DNA of 64,000 bases from CAMCXT01 sp040403315 (GTDB taxonomy: Bacteria > Bacteroidota > Bacteroidia > M30B66): contig JBBAKX010000001.1 in NCBI GenBank assembly GCA_040403315.1, positions 248,001 through 312,000 on the forward strand, read 5' to 3'. The position numbers and the translations under genes were made by a program. Shown piece after piece: positions 7,584 to 16,266 of the stretch (positions within the stretch are counted from its first letter, which is position 1; each line of letters opens with the position of its first letter). The notes beneath the pieces are model-generated. The model saw only the letters and a program-made list of their open reading frames with translations, was not told the DNA's origin and did not search any database.

Positions 7584-7975
7584 TGCAGAATTCCGGATTC
7601 ACTCAATCGTTCTATTTTAGAATTACCATTATCGCCTTGCTTTGTGCTGGCATTTCAGAAAAAGCATCCGCCGAAGGCTTATTAAATTTGAGCCCATTGA
7701 TGCGCTTTCTGCCTATTCTGCTTTTCTGGATCATTTCATTGATCAGTCATCGGATGATTCTAAATTCTCGAAAAGGTCGCCCGGCTCAGTTTATCAATAC
7801 TTTTATCGGTACTCAAGCATTAAAAATGCTAGTACATATGCTGGTTATGGTTACCGTTGCAATGCTCAATGAGTCTGTCGCTGTGCCCTTTATATCTTCG
7901 TACGCAATACTCTATTTAATTTTTACCGTTGCTGAAGTAATTAGCCTCATGCCGTTAGTAAGAAAAAAGGTTTGA
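7583..7975 (+). CDS. Small integral membrane protein, possibly ATP-synthase-associated
   Basis: A 130-residue protein with four predicted membrane helices (about 12-28, 39-58, 77-95, 102-122) and a basic loop (HRMILNSRKGRPAQ). It is translationally coupled to the AtpZ-like gene through a one-base overlap. Position and size suggest the membrane protein often found between atpZ and atpB in Bacteroidota, but no specific motif confirms this. Confidence 0.65.
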   Translation: MQNSGFTQSFYFRITIIALLCAGISEKASAEGLLNLSPLMRFLPILLFWIISLISHRMILNSRKGRPAQFINTFIGTQALKMLVHMLVMVTVAMLNESVAVPFISSYAILYLIFTVAEVISLMPLVRKKV

Positions 7976-8023
7976 TCTTCGGGCTGATGTCCGATTTCAT
8001 ACCTTTATCAACCCTAAGCATTT

Positions 8024-10291
8024 ATGAACGGAAAAAAAAACACCAAGGCCAATAAAGGCAAGCAAACCGACGCAACCAAACGGTTGATAAAAATCGTCTG
8101 GCTTGTTATTGCTGGTCCATTTTTACTCCTTTTTCTCATCGTATTGCTTACTTCTGTGGGCCTGTTTGGCAAACTCCCAACCATCGAAGACCTTGCAAAT
8201 CCGAATTCGAATTTAGCGTCTGAAATCATTTCGGCGGACCAACAAGTGATTGGGAAGTTTTATGTTGAAAATCGCTCCAATAGCTCGTTTTTAGAACTAT
8301 CTCCGAAATTGGTAGATGCTTTAGTTTCTACAGAAGATGCAAGGTTTTATGAACATGCAGGTATCGATGTTAGAGCTCTTTTTCGCGTTTTGGTTCGTAC
8401 CGTGCTTGGAGGCGATTCTGATTCGGGAGGAGGATCAACAGTTACCCAACAATTGGCGAAAAATATGTTTCCCCGAGAAGATCTCAATAAGATCGAAGTC
8501 GGATTCAGAAAAATCAAAGAGTGGATTATCGCAACCAAACTTGAGCGAAACTTTACCAAGGAAGAAATCATTGCGCTTTACCTCAACACTGTTGATTTTG
8601 GAAACCAGGCATTTGGAATTAAGAGCGCATCAAGAATTTATTTCGACACTACGCCCGATTCGCTAAAAATCGAACAAGCTGCAATGCTCGTTGGAATGCT
8701 TAAAGGGCCTTCATTCTACAATCCACGAAGAAATTACGACCGCGCTGTTGTTCGTCGAAACGTAGTGCTAAACCAAATGGTGAAATACAATAAACTCACC
8801 GAAGAGGCTTACGACTCGCTGAAATCTTTGCCTGTTGACCTATCAAAATTTCAAGCAGAAAGCCACAATTCAGGAACAGCAACTTATTTCAGAGAGTTTC
8901 TTCGCGAACAAATGGCTGATTGGTGCAAAAAGAACAAAAAGCCCGATGGAACCAATTACAATCTATATAAAGATGGTTTAAGGATTTATACAACCATCAA
9001 TTCTAGAATGCAGGAACATGCTGAAGAAGCTGTTCAGGAACACATGAAAGACCTCCAAAAGCAATTTTTTGCTCATTGGAAAGGCAGTAAAAACGCCCCT
9101 TTCGCTTACATTCCAGAAAGTAAAATCAAACAGATCCTACGTCAAGCCATGCAACGATCTGATCGTTACAAACGCATGAAGGAAGATGGCGCATCGGCAA
9201 ACGAAATCGAACAGGCCTTCAAGAAAAAGGTTAAGATGAAAATCTTCACCTACAATGGCGACAGTACTGTTACAATGACCCCGATGGATTCGATTCGCTA
9301 CCACAAATTCATCATGCAAACTGGTTTGATGTCGATGGAACCTCAAACAGGATATATACGAGCTTGGGTTGGTGGCGTAAATCAAAAATATTTCCAATAT
9401 GATCACGTGTACACCGGGAAACGCCAGGTTGGATCTACTTTCAAGCCTTTCGTTTACGCAATCGCAATGCAAGAAGGTTGGTCGCCGTGCACACAAGTAC
9501 CAAACATCAATATCTGTATTCAAACGCCATCAGGCCCTTGGTGCCCAAGCAATTCAAGCAAAGAATTTGAAGGTGCTATGGTTCCGCTTCGGTCGGCTCT
9601 TGCCTACTCGATCAACAAAGTTTCAGCATATCTCATTAAACAATTCGGCGTTGAACCCGTAATCAACATGGTGCGGCATATGGGAATTAAAAGCCCAATC
9701 GCACCGGTTCCTTCTATCTGCCTCGGAACTGCTGATCTTTCAGTTTACGAAATGACTGGCGCAATAAGCACATTTGCCAATAAGGGTGTTTACATCGAGC
9801 CTACTTGGATTACACGTATCGAAGATAAAAATGGCAACGTTCTCGCCGACTTCTCTCCAAAAACCGACGAAGCAATGGATGAGCAAACGGCTTATCTCGT
9901 GCTCGAACTCATGAAAGGCGTTGTTGAAGGAGGAACTGCAACCAGACTGAGAGGTCGTTACGGCTTAAACAACCCTATTGCCGGTAAAACGGGCACAACA
10001 CAAAACAATTCCGATGGATGGTTTATGGGACTCACGCCCGAATTGGTAACAGGTGTTTGGATTGGATGCGAAGACCGTGCAGCCCATTTCCGCTCAACGG
10101 CATTGGGTCAAGGCGCCAATACCGCACTCCCAATTTGGGGATTGTACATGAAAAAAGTTTATGCCGATAAAAAACTGAAGGTTTCACGTGGCAACTTTGA
10201 ACGTCCAGCAAAACTTACGGTTGAAACCGATTGCGCGAACTACAACCAGCAGAACAATCAATTGAATCAAGGCGAAAATTTCGACGAATAA
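8024..10291 (+). CDS. Class A penicillin-binding protein 1A
   Basis: Bifunctional peptidoglycan synthase (glycosyltransferase plus transpeptidase) anchored in the inner membrane, 755 residues. A lysine-rich cytoplasmic tail and one membrane helix (about 25-48) precede the GT51 domain, whose catalytic Glu104 lies in STEDARFYEH with the motif GGSTVTQQLAKN after it. The transpeptidase domain shows the SxxK motif STFK with nucleophile Ser471, YSINK for SxN, and K655-T-G-T. A cysteine-containing insert (CTQVPNINICIQ, GPWCPS) lies between the SxxK and SxN motifs. It follows the sprE-bactofilin set, fitting an envelope-building neighbourhood, and the next gene begins two bases after its stop. Confidence 0.95.
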   Translation: MNGKKNTKANKGKQTDATKRLIKIVWLVIAGPFLLLFLIVLLTSVGLFGKLPTIEDLANPNSNLASEIISADQQVIGKFYVENRSNSSFLELSPKLVDALVSTEDARFYEHAGIDVRALFRVLVRTVLGGDSDSGGGSTVTQQLAKNMFPREDLNKIEVGFRKIKEWIIATKLERNFTKEEIIALYLNTVDFGNQAFGIKSASRIYFDTTPDSLKIEQAAMLVGMLKGPSFYNPRRNYDRAVVRRNVVLNQMVKYNKLTEEAYDSLKSLPVDLSKFQAESHNSGTATYFREFLREQMADWCKKNKKPDGTNYNLYKDGLRIYTTINSRMQEHAEEAVQEHMKDLQKQFFAHWKGSKNAPFAYIPESKIKQILRQAMQRSDRYKRMKEDGASANEIEQAFKKKVKMKIFTYNGDSTVTMTPMDSIRYHKFIMQTGLMSMEPQTGYIRAWVGGVNQKYFQYDHVYTGKRQVGSTFKPFVYAIAMQEGWSPCTQVPNINICIQTPSGPWCPSNSSKEFEGAMVPLRSALAYSINKVSAYLIKQFGVEPVINMVRHMGIKSPIAPVPSICLGTADLSVYEMTGAISTFANKGVYIEPTWITRIEDKNGNVLADFSPKTDEAMDEQTAYLVLELMKGVVEGGTATRLRGRYGLNNPIAGKTGTTQNNSDGWFMGLTPELVTGVWIGCEDRAAHFRSTALGQGANTALPIWGLYMKKVYADKKLKVSRGNFERPAKLTVETDCANYNQQNNQLNQGENFDE

Positions 10292-10293
10292 AC

Positions 10294-10989
10294 ATGAACA
10301 AAGTAATTGCTAGCGCCGATGAGGCCATCCGTGGAATTGAAGACAATGCCATTCTCGGTTTAGGTGGTTTCGGGTTGTGCGGAATTCCAGAAAACAGCAT
10401 AGATGCGCTTATCCGAAAAGGAGTGAAAGGACTTACCTGCATTTCAAACAATGCTGGTGTAGATGATTTTGGCATCGGATTGATGCTACAAACTCGACAG
10501 GTTAAAAAAATGATTTCGTCGTATGTTGGTGAAAATTCAGAATTCGAACGCCAATTGCTGAGCGGCGAATTACTTGTTGACCTTATCCCACAAGGAACTC
10601 TCGCAACACGCTTACTGGCTACAGGATATGGAATGCCAGCTATTTTTACTCCCGCAGGTGTAGGAACTGAAGTGGCTGAAGGCAAAGAAGTTCGCAACTT
10701 TAACGGGAAGGATTATCTTCTGGAACATGCTTTTGATATAGACTATTCAATTATTAAAGCATGGAAAGGCGATACACAAGGAAACCTAATTTTCCGGATG
10801 ACCTCTAGAAACTTCAATCCACTAATTGCTATGGCTGGTAAAATCACCATTGCTGAAGTGGAAGAGCTTGTTCCCGCTGGAGAGCTCGATCCAGACCACA
10901 TTCACTTGCCAGGAATTTACGTGAGCCGCATTTTTAAAGGGAGTAATTACCAAAAACGAATCGAACAGCGCACTGTTAGAACCGCTTAA
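10294..10989 (+). CDS. scoA: 3-oxoacid CoA-transferase, subunit A
   Basis: The 231-residue alpha subunit of a succinyl-CoA:3-ketoacid (or related) CoA-transferase, which activates acetoacetate or similar acids by moving CoA from succinyl-CoA. The glycine-rich N-terminus (GLGGFGLCGIPENSI) and TPAGVGTEVAEGKEVR are typical of the family. The ATG at 10294 follows the PBP1A stop by two bases and is preferred over an upstream in-frame start inside that gene. The beta subunit follows at 11017, so the two likely form the usual heteromer. Confidence 0.92.
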   Translation: MNKVIASADEAIRGIEDNAILGLGGFGLCGIPENSIDALIRKGVKGLTCISNNAGVDDFGIGLMLQTRQVKKMISSYVGENSEFERQLLSGELLVDLIPQGTLATRLLATGYGMPAIFTPAGVGTEVAEGKEVRNFNGKDYLLEHAFDIDYSIIKAWKGDTQGNLIFRMTSRNFNPLIAMAGKITIAEVEELVPAGELDPDHIHLPGIYVSRIFKGSNYQKRIEQRTVRTA

Positions 10990-11016
10990 TCCCTCATCCT
11001 TATTACGATTCAGAAA

Positions 11017-11673
11017 ATGCTCGATAAAAACGGTATTGCCAAAAGAATTGCCCGTGAAGTAAAAGACGGGATGTATGTAAATCTTGGAATTGGAATTCCA
11101 ACACTGGTGGCCAATTTCATCCCTGAAGGTGTAAATGTTATTCTTCAATCCGAAAACGGACTTTTGGGAATTGGGCCGTTTCCCCTCGCGGGGGACGAGG
11201 ATCCGGATTTAATCAACGCAGGGAAACAAACCATCACCACAGTTCCTGGTTCGGCTTTTTTCGACTCCGCACTTAGCTTTGGAATGATCCGAGCAGGAAA
11301 GGTTGATCTCACAATCTTAGGCGCCATGGAAGTTTCGGAAAATGGCGATATCGCCAACTGGAAAATCCCAGGAAAGATGGTGAAAGGGATGGGCGGCGCT
11401 ATGGATCTGGTTGCCTCTGCAAGAAATATCATTGTTGCAATGCAGCACGTAAACAAAGCTGGCGAATCAAAATTGCTTCCTTCTTGCAGCTTGCCGCTCA
11501 CAGGATTGCGTTGCGTTAAGAAAATCGTTACCGAACTTGCGGTTTTAGATGTTTTGCCCGAAGGTGGCTTCCGACTATTGGAAAGGGCTCCAGGAATATC
11601 GGTTGATGAAATACGCAATGCCACTGCAGGCAAGCTAATCATCGAAGGAGAAATTCCTGAAATGAATCTTTAA
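11017..11673 (+). CDS. scoB: 3-oxoacid CoA-transferase, subunit B
   Basis: The 218-residue beta subunit. The catalytic glutamate that forms the glutamyl-CoA thioester is in LQSENGLLGIG, and the glycine-rich motif GMGGAMDLV is present. It acts with the product of the adjacent upstream gene in ketone-body or acetoacetate use. The last four bases overlap the end of the convergent DUF4403 gene. Confidence 0.93.
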   Translation: MLDKNGIAKRIAREVKDGMYVNLGIGIPTLVANFIPEGVNVILQSENGLLGIGPFPLAGDEDPDLINAGKQTITTVPGSAFFDSALSFGMIRAGKVDLTILGAMEVSENGDIANWKIPGKMVKGMGGAMDLVASARNIIVAMQHVNKAGESKLLPSCSLPLTGLRCVKKIVTELAVLDVLPEGGFRLLERAPGISVDEIRNATAGKLIIEGEIPEMNL

Positions 11674-13067
11674 AAACCCAAGTTGTTGATTTTCAGATTG
11701 ACGGTTCCGCGCAGTAGCAAGGCCATGTCGAATTGATTACCAGTAACGTAAACATCTTGCACATTCATCTTTCCAAGATCGCCCTTTAATGTAAACAGGT
11801 CTTTGTAGGTGTAGTTTTTCAAGGATTCTCGCATGCTCTTCCTGAGCTGATCCATCTCTGACTTAAACGAGAACTTTAACTTTTCCTGCATCATATTTTT
11901 AAAGGTGCTGTTAAGCAACCAGCTACCTGTTTTTACTAATAGATTCTTGCTGTTGATGTCGTAATCGAGTTCGGTAAAGGAGAATTCGTCTGTTTCAGAA
12001 TTGTAGCTCGGGATCCCTGAAAGGAAAAGCTCGCCTTTGAGGCTGCCCGAAAAAATTAAATGAATAAATGCGCGATCACCTTTTCCATAAATGCGAATCG
12101 CTTCTGCCTTAATTTTTTTCTTCCCGTAAGCGAATTCCTGACCGCCCAATTGTGACATAGCGATTCGGGTTGCCTCATCAAAGCCAAGTTGCGACCTAAC
12201 CTGCACAACAAACGAGTTGCTTCCCTTAGATATTTGCTTCAATTCGGGCAAAGGTTTCAATTTAACAGGTGCTGGTTTCGCTCCAGTAACTGTTTCAATG
12301 TAGGCTTCCATTCCTAACGGAATTCTAATCAGCGTTTTGTTCCCAGTTACTGGAGCCATTAACAAGCGTTCTGGATCTATTCTTATCCATGTTTTGGTAG
12401 AATCATCCAACAAAATCGGTTCTTGTGCTAGCTTCCAAATATCTTCAACCTGAGAACGAAGGTTTACTGCTCCATTTATCTGGCTATCAATTTCTTTAGT
12501 TACTGCTCCGATCTGCTTGTCAAGCACGCCTTCAATCAATCGATCGATCGGAATATTTAAGGGCCCAAGAGAAATTACAGGCTTCGACTTCCATTCAAAC
12601 CCTCCAGAACTTGTTGTTACTTTGAATTGGTAGTCCTTTTGGATTTCAACTTTCGATTTTAGGTAAACATCTACATCAAACGAAGTTTCCTTTTCAACGG
12701 TTGGACAAAATGAACATGCTTCCCAACGGCCTTTTCCCCATATATTTAAAGGGATATTAAAAAGCAAATCGGTTCCGTTGATACTAACTGTTATAGGCCG
12801 TTTTTTTATGACAATAAGTTTAAGGTCATCAACCGAAGGGCTTGTATATGATTGGTCTTCATAAATCAAATTGCCCATTTTCTTGTTCACTTGATCTTCC
12901 AATGTTTTCAATGGGATCTCAACTGGTAAATTGATCACCGAGAGTTCCCGCACAAACGTCTTTTTTGAGGCTACATAATCAGGTTCTACTAGCTTAACTG
13001 ATTTGCATCCCAAGAAAAACAATGAAAAAGCAAGAATTATTGATAAAATTGCCGAACAAATCCGCAT
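11670..13067 (-). CDS. DUF4403-family lipoprotein
   Basis: A 465-residue lipoprotein (lipobox FLGC, Cys21) whose pattern matches DUF4403: a tandem, beta-rich protein with the early segment LPVEIPLKTLEDQVNKKMG and a paired domain later (QVRSQLGFDEATRIAMSQLGG). The role of this family is not established; it is presumed to be periplasmic or outer-membrane lipid-facing. The ATG at 13067 is chosen over an in-frame TTG at 13082 because the signal peptide starts there and a -7 box sits just upstream. It is divergent from cvpA with only 30 bases between the two starts. Confidence 0.75.
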   Translation of the reverse strand: MRICSAILSIILAFSLFFLGCKSVKLVEPDYVASKKTFVRELSVINLPVEIPLKTLEDQVNKKMGNLIYEDQSYTSPSVDDLKLIVIKKRPITVSINGTDLLFNIPLNIWGKGRWEACSFCPTVEKETSFDVDVYLKSKVEIQKDYQFKVTTSSGGFEWKSKPVISLGPLNIPIDRLIEGVLDKQIGAVTKEIDSQINGAVNLRSQVEDIWKLAQEPILLDDSTKTWIRIDPERLLMAPVTGNKTLIRIPLGMEAYIETVTGAKPAPVKLKPLPELKQISKGSNSFVVQVRSQLGFDEATRIAMSQLGGQEFAYGKKKIKAEAIRIYGKGDRAFIHLIFSGSLKGELFLSGIPSYNSETDEFSFTELDYDINSKNLLVKTGSWLLNSTFKNMMQEKLKFSFKSEMDQLRKSMRESLKNYTYKDLFTLKGDLGKMNVQDVYVTGNQFDMALLLRGTVNLKINNLGF

Positions 13068-13079
13068 TGATTTTTTTTG

Positions 13080-13087
13080 CAAAGCTA
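13080..13087 (-). promoter_or_regulatory. Candidate -7 box (TAGCTTTG) for the DUF4403 gene
   Basis: On the minus strand this reads TAGCTTTG, an exact TAnnTTTG match, 12 bases before the ATG at 13067. The implied leader is only a few bases long. A clear -33 element is missing. Confidence 0.4.
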
Positions 13088-13097
13088 AAACTAGATT

Positions 13098-13634
13098 TTG
13101 AACGTACTCGACTATATTCTCCTTGCTCTGCTGATTTACGGTTTTATTGCAGGGTTTAAACGTGGCTTAGTGATGGAGTTAGCCATTATTGTAGGTGTTT
13201 TTTTGGGCATTTTTCTAGCAATCACTTTTTCAGGCAAGGTAGAAGTCTGGTTGCGTGAAGAAGAAAATTTAAGCGGGCCTTGGATAGCTCACTTGAGCTT
13301 CTTACTCGTTTTTGTTGGCGTTTATGCGCTTGCATGGGTTGGTGGAAAATCACTCTCCGCCGCATTGAAACTGATGATGTTGGGTGTTTTCAACCGAATT
13401 GCAGGAGGTGTTTTTGGGATTTTTAAGATGCTAATGGTGTGCAGTGTACTGATCAGTTTAATCCGTGCATTCGACTTAAACATCGTTCCGAAAGACAAAA
13501 AACAGGAGTCAAGTATGTTCGATTCTGTTGGTGGATTTGCCGAAATATTCTTCCCAAAATTGAAAGACGCTCTTCCTGCACCTGAACCATCTTTCGAAGA
13601 CCTCAACATTCGAACTCCGGAACTATTAAAATAG
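13098..13634 (+). CDS. CvpA-family membrane protein
   Basis: A 178-residue protein with four hydrophobic helices (about 4-20, 26-46, 62-84, 100-120) and the CvpA-like signature DYILLALLIYGFIAGFKRG. The family is linked to colicin V production in E. coli and more widely to envelope homeostasis, but its mechanism is unknown. Translation begins at a TTG codon; no ATG or GTG in frame would keep the first helix. It precedes the Mrp gene by 29 bases and may share its transcript. Confidence 0.82.
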   Translation: MNVLDYILLALLIYGFIAGFKRGLVMELAIIVGVFLGIFLAITFSGKVEVWLREEENLSGPWIAHLSFLLVFVGVYALAWVGGKSLSAALKLMMLGVFNRIAGGVFGIFKMLMVCSVLISLIRAFDLNIVPKDKKQESSMFDSVGGFAEIFFPKLKDALPAPEPSFEDLNIRTPELLK

Positions 13635-13663
13635 CTAATTTCGCCAATGAAATTTAGCAGTTC

Positions 13664-14752
13664 ATGATAACGAACCAACAAGTATTAGATGCTTTGAGCA
13701 ATGTGATGGAACCCGATCTTGGAAAAGACTTGGTTACCTTGAACATGATTCAAAACGTGCATGTAGATGGGAAAAAAGTAAGCTTCACTGTTGTACTTAC
13801 CACGCCAGCCTGTCCGCTGAAAGAATTAATTCACAATGCTTGTTTGAACGCAATTAAGCACTTTGTGGATCAAGAAGCAGAGGTTTCTATCGAAATGACC
13901 GCCAATACCAGCAGTGCGAGAGGATCGGCTCGTCCGATGCTGCCCGGCGTGAAGAATATTATTGCGATTGCATCAGGAAAAGGAGGCGTAGGTAAATCAA
14001 CCGTTGCGTCGAATTTGGCTGTTGCTTTAAGTGAATTGGGCGCAAAAGTCGGACTTATAGATGCAGACATTTACGGTCCTTCTATTCCAATTATGTTTGA
14101 CGTGGTCGACGAAAAACCTAAAGTGCGCATGGTTGATGGCCGTCAATTGATGGTTCCAGTAGAGAGTTACGGAGTAAAAGTGCTGTCGATTGGCTTCTTT
14201 GCCGACACATCACAGGCTATTGTATGGCGCGGGCCTATGGCTTCGAAGGCGCTAAATCAGCTTTTTGCGGATGCCGATTGGGGCGATTTAGACTATCTCT
14301 TGATCGACCTTCCTCCGGGAACCGGAGATATACATCTAACCTTGGTTGGAAGTGTTCCATTAACAGGTGCTATCATCGTAAGTACGCCACAACGTGTAGC
14401 ACTTGCAGATGCTGAAAAAGGTGTAGGCATGTTCCAAATTCCTTCGATCAATGTTCCAGTTTTGGGAATCGTTGAAAATATGGCCTGGTTTACACCCGAA
14501 GAATTACCAGACAATAAATACTACATCTTTGGTAAAGACGGTGCAAAAGAGCTCGCTGCTCGTTTGGGAGTTCCTTTGCTTGCACAAATTCCCCTGATTC
14601 AAGGTATCCGCGAAGGTGGAGATGTTGGGCATCCGGTTTCGTTGCAGCAAAGCGGACCATTGTCAGACATGTTCATCAAGCTGGCAGGGCAAGTCGCACA
14701 GCAAGTCGCAATTCGAAATGCATCTAAGGCATCGACGCCTTCATCGAATTGA
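13664..14752 (+). CDS. mrp: Mrp/ApbC-type iron-sulfur carrier ATPase
   Basis: A 362-residue P-loop NTPase that carries and delivers Fe-S clusters. The N-terminal MIP18/DUF59 domain (about 1-80) is followed by the deviant Walker A SGKGGVGKST, then DIYGPSIP, WRGPMASKALNQ and LIDLPPGTGD, all standard for the family. The CxxC usually present near the NMxxF motif for cluster binding is absent here: the stretch reads ENMAWFTPEELPDNKYYIFG. The NifU-domain gene follows by 22 bases, supporting a role in Fe-S assembly. Confidence 0.93.
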   Translation: MITNQQVLDALSNVMEPDLGKDLVTLNMIQNVHVDGKKVSFTVVLTTPACPLKELIHNACLNAIKHFVDQEAEVSIEMTANTSSARGSARPMLPGVKNIIAIASGKGGVGKSTVASNLAVALSELGAKVGLIDADIYGPSIPIMFDVVDEKPKVRMVDGRQLMVPVESYGVKVLSIGFFADTSQAIVWRGPMASKALNQLFADADWGDLDYLLIDLPPGTGDIHLTLVGSVPLTGAIIVSTPQRVALADAEKGVGMFQIPSINVPVLGIVENMAWFTPEELPDNKYYIFGKDGAKELAARLGVPLLAQIPLIQGIREGGDVGHPVSLQQSGPLSDMFIKLAGQVAQQVAIRNASKASTPSSN

Positions 14753-14774
14753 TTTTTAACTATATTTAGCTCCG

Positions 14775-15041
14775 ATGACTCCTCAGGAAAAAGAAATACT
14801 CAAGCAAAAAGTTGAACAAGCCATCGACACCTTGCGCCCGTATTTAGAAGCAGATGGCGGCAATATTACTGTTGAAGAAATCACCGATGAACTTACTGCA
14901 GTTGTAAGACTTCATGGCGCATGTTCCTCTTGCAATATGAGCCAAATGACACTAAAAGCAGGCGTTTCAGAAGCAATTAAGCATGCCATTCCCGAAATCA
15001 AGGATGTGGTTGCGATTAATATGCCTGTTTTCGAATCCTAA
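14775..15041 (+). CDS. NifU C-terminal-domain Fe-S scaffold protein
   Basis: An 88-residue protein covering only the NifU C-terminal (Nfu) domain. The cluster-binding CxxC is in HGACSSCNMSQMTLK, preceded by the typical RPYLEADGGNI. It would bind a transient cluster between two subunits and hand it on. Its place right after the Mrp ATPase gene fits a shared cytoplasmic pathway. Confidence 0.93.
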   Translation: MTPQEKEILKQKVEQAIDTLRPYLEADGGNITVEEITDELTAVVRLHGACSSCNMSQMTLKAGVSEAIKHAIPEIKDVVAINMPVFES

Positions 15042-15050
15042 AACACAACC

Positions 15051-16262
15051 ATGAAAAAGCTTTTTACACTAATTGCCTTAATTGGGCTTTCCTATTTCCC
15101 TGTTCATTCTCAGTTCGATTGCAGTGGAGGAAGATATTACCAAGATATTTTCCCAACCTATACTTTAACTTCAGATGTTACCTACGGGGAAGCACTGAAT
15201 GTTTCAGGAGAACTACAAAGTTTAGAACTTGATATTTACCAGCCAGAAGGTGACACCGTAAATCAACGCCCGTTGCTGATATTTGCCCATGGGGGATCGT
15301 TTGTTTTTGGAAGCAAAACAGGGTTAGATGTTGTAGCGCTATGCAACAAATTTGTAAAACTCGGTTATGTTGTTGCATCCATTGAATATCGTTTAGGGTT
15401 TGGGGGCCTTCCAAGTGTGAGCTCTTCTACACAGGCTGTTTACAGAGGCACTTCGGATATGAAGGCTGCGATTCGTTTTTTCAGAAAGAACTTTAGCGAA
15501 GGAAACAACTACCGCATTCATCCGGATTACATTTTCACGGGAGGGGTATCGGCAGGTGCATTTACGGCATTGCACGCTGCTTACATAGACGATGAATCTG
15601 AAATTCCTGCTGAAGTGGATCCAATAGAATTTGGTGGAGTGGAAGGCAATAGTGGAAATCCGGGTTTCCCTTCAAATACCCGTGCTGTAGTAAATCTTTG
15701 TGGGGCAATTGGCGACACTAGCTGGATCAATGTGGGCGACGTTCCTAACATTTCGATGCACGGAACAGTCGACGCCACTGTGCCATATGGTACTGATCTA
15801 ATAAGTGTTTTTGGAATCGGTTTGATTACTGTTGACGGAAGTGCAAGTATCGCTCAGCGTATGAGTAACCTAGGAATTGAACATGAATTCACTTCTTGGC
15901 AAGGTGCCGACCATGTACCTTTCGTAAGCGATGCAAATTATCAGGATTCTGTTTATCAATTTGTGGTGCCATTTTTAGGCAATCTTTTAGGTTGCGATCC
16001 TACCGGAATTTCTTCAATTGAGCAACCAAATACACTCGAACTTTTTCCGAATCCTGCATTTAACCAATTGAACTACAGCACATCCGCTCAAATAAATAGC
16101 ATTGAAATAGCGGATATTACAGGCAGAATCTGGATGAATGAAAAACGCCCGAACAAGAGTTCAGGCGCATTAAATATTTCTGAATTACCAAACGGCATAT
16201 ATATCTTAAAGGTAACTACTTCCGTAAATCAGTTGATGGTTAGAAGAATAGTGGTTGAGTAG
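15051..16262 (+). CDS. Secreted alpha/beta-hydrolase esterase with T9SS sorting domain
   Basis: A 403-residue protein with a signal peptide (to VHSQ). The hydrolase domain (about 45-310) has the oxyanion motif HGGSFVFG, the nucleophile motif GVSAGAF (G-x-S-x-G), an acid in HGTVDATVPYG and a histidine in GADHVPF, so the catalytic triad is complete. The last 75 residues form a type A T9SS C-terminal domain (LFPNPAFNQLNY, then LPNGIYILKV and MVRRIVVE), so the enzyme should be released or anchored at the cell surface. The substrate is unknown; esterases and feruloyl/acetyl-xylan esterases share this fold. It starts nine bases after the NifU-domain gene. Confidence 0.88.
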   Translation: MKKLFTLIALIGLSYFPVHSQFDCSGGRYYQDIFPTYTLTSDVTYGEALNVSGELQSLELDIYQPEGDTVNQRPLLIFAHGGSFVFGSKTGLDVVALCNKFVKLGYVVASIEYRLGFGGLPSVSSSTQAVYRGTSDMKAAIRFFRKNFSEGNNYRIHPDYIFTGGVSAGAFTALHAAYIDDESEIPAEVDPIEFGGVEGNSGNPGFPSNTRAVVNLCGAIGDTSWINVGDVPNISMHGTVDATVPYGTDLISVFGIGLITVDGSASIAQRMSNLGIEHEFTSWQGADHVPFVSDANYQDSVYQFVVPFLGNLLGCDPTGISSIEQPNTLELFPNPAFNQLNYSTSAQINSIEIADITGRIWMNEKRPNKSSGALNISELPNGIYILKVTTSVNQLMVRRIVVE

Positions 16263-16266
16263 TTTC

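Noticed and set aside
10215..11642. Minus-strand open frames of 160-165 residues opposite PBP1A and scoA/scoB
   Set aside because: Antisense to conserved CoA-transferase genes, Ser/Pro-rich, without promoter or family match.
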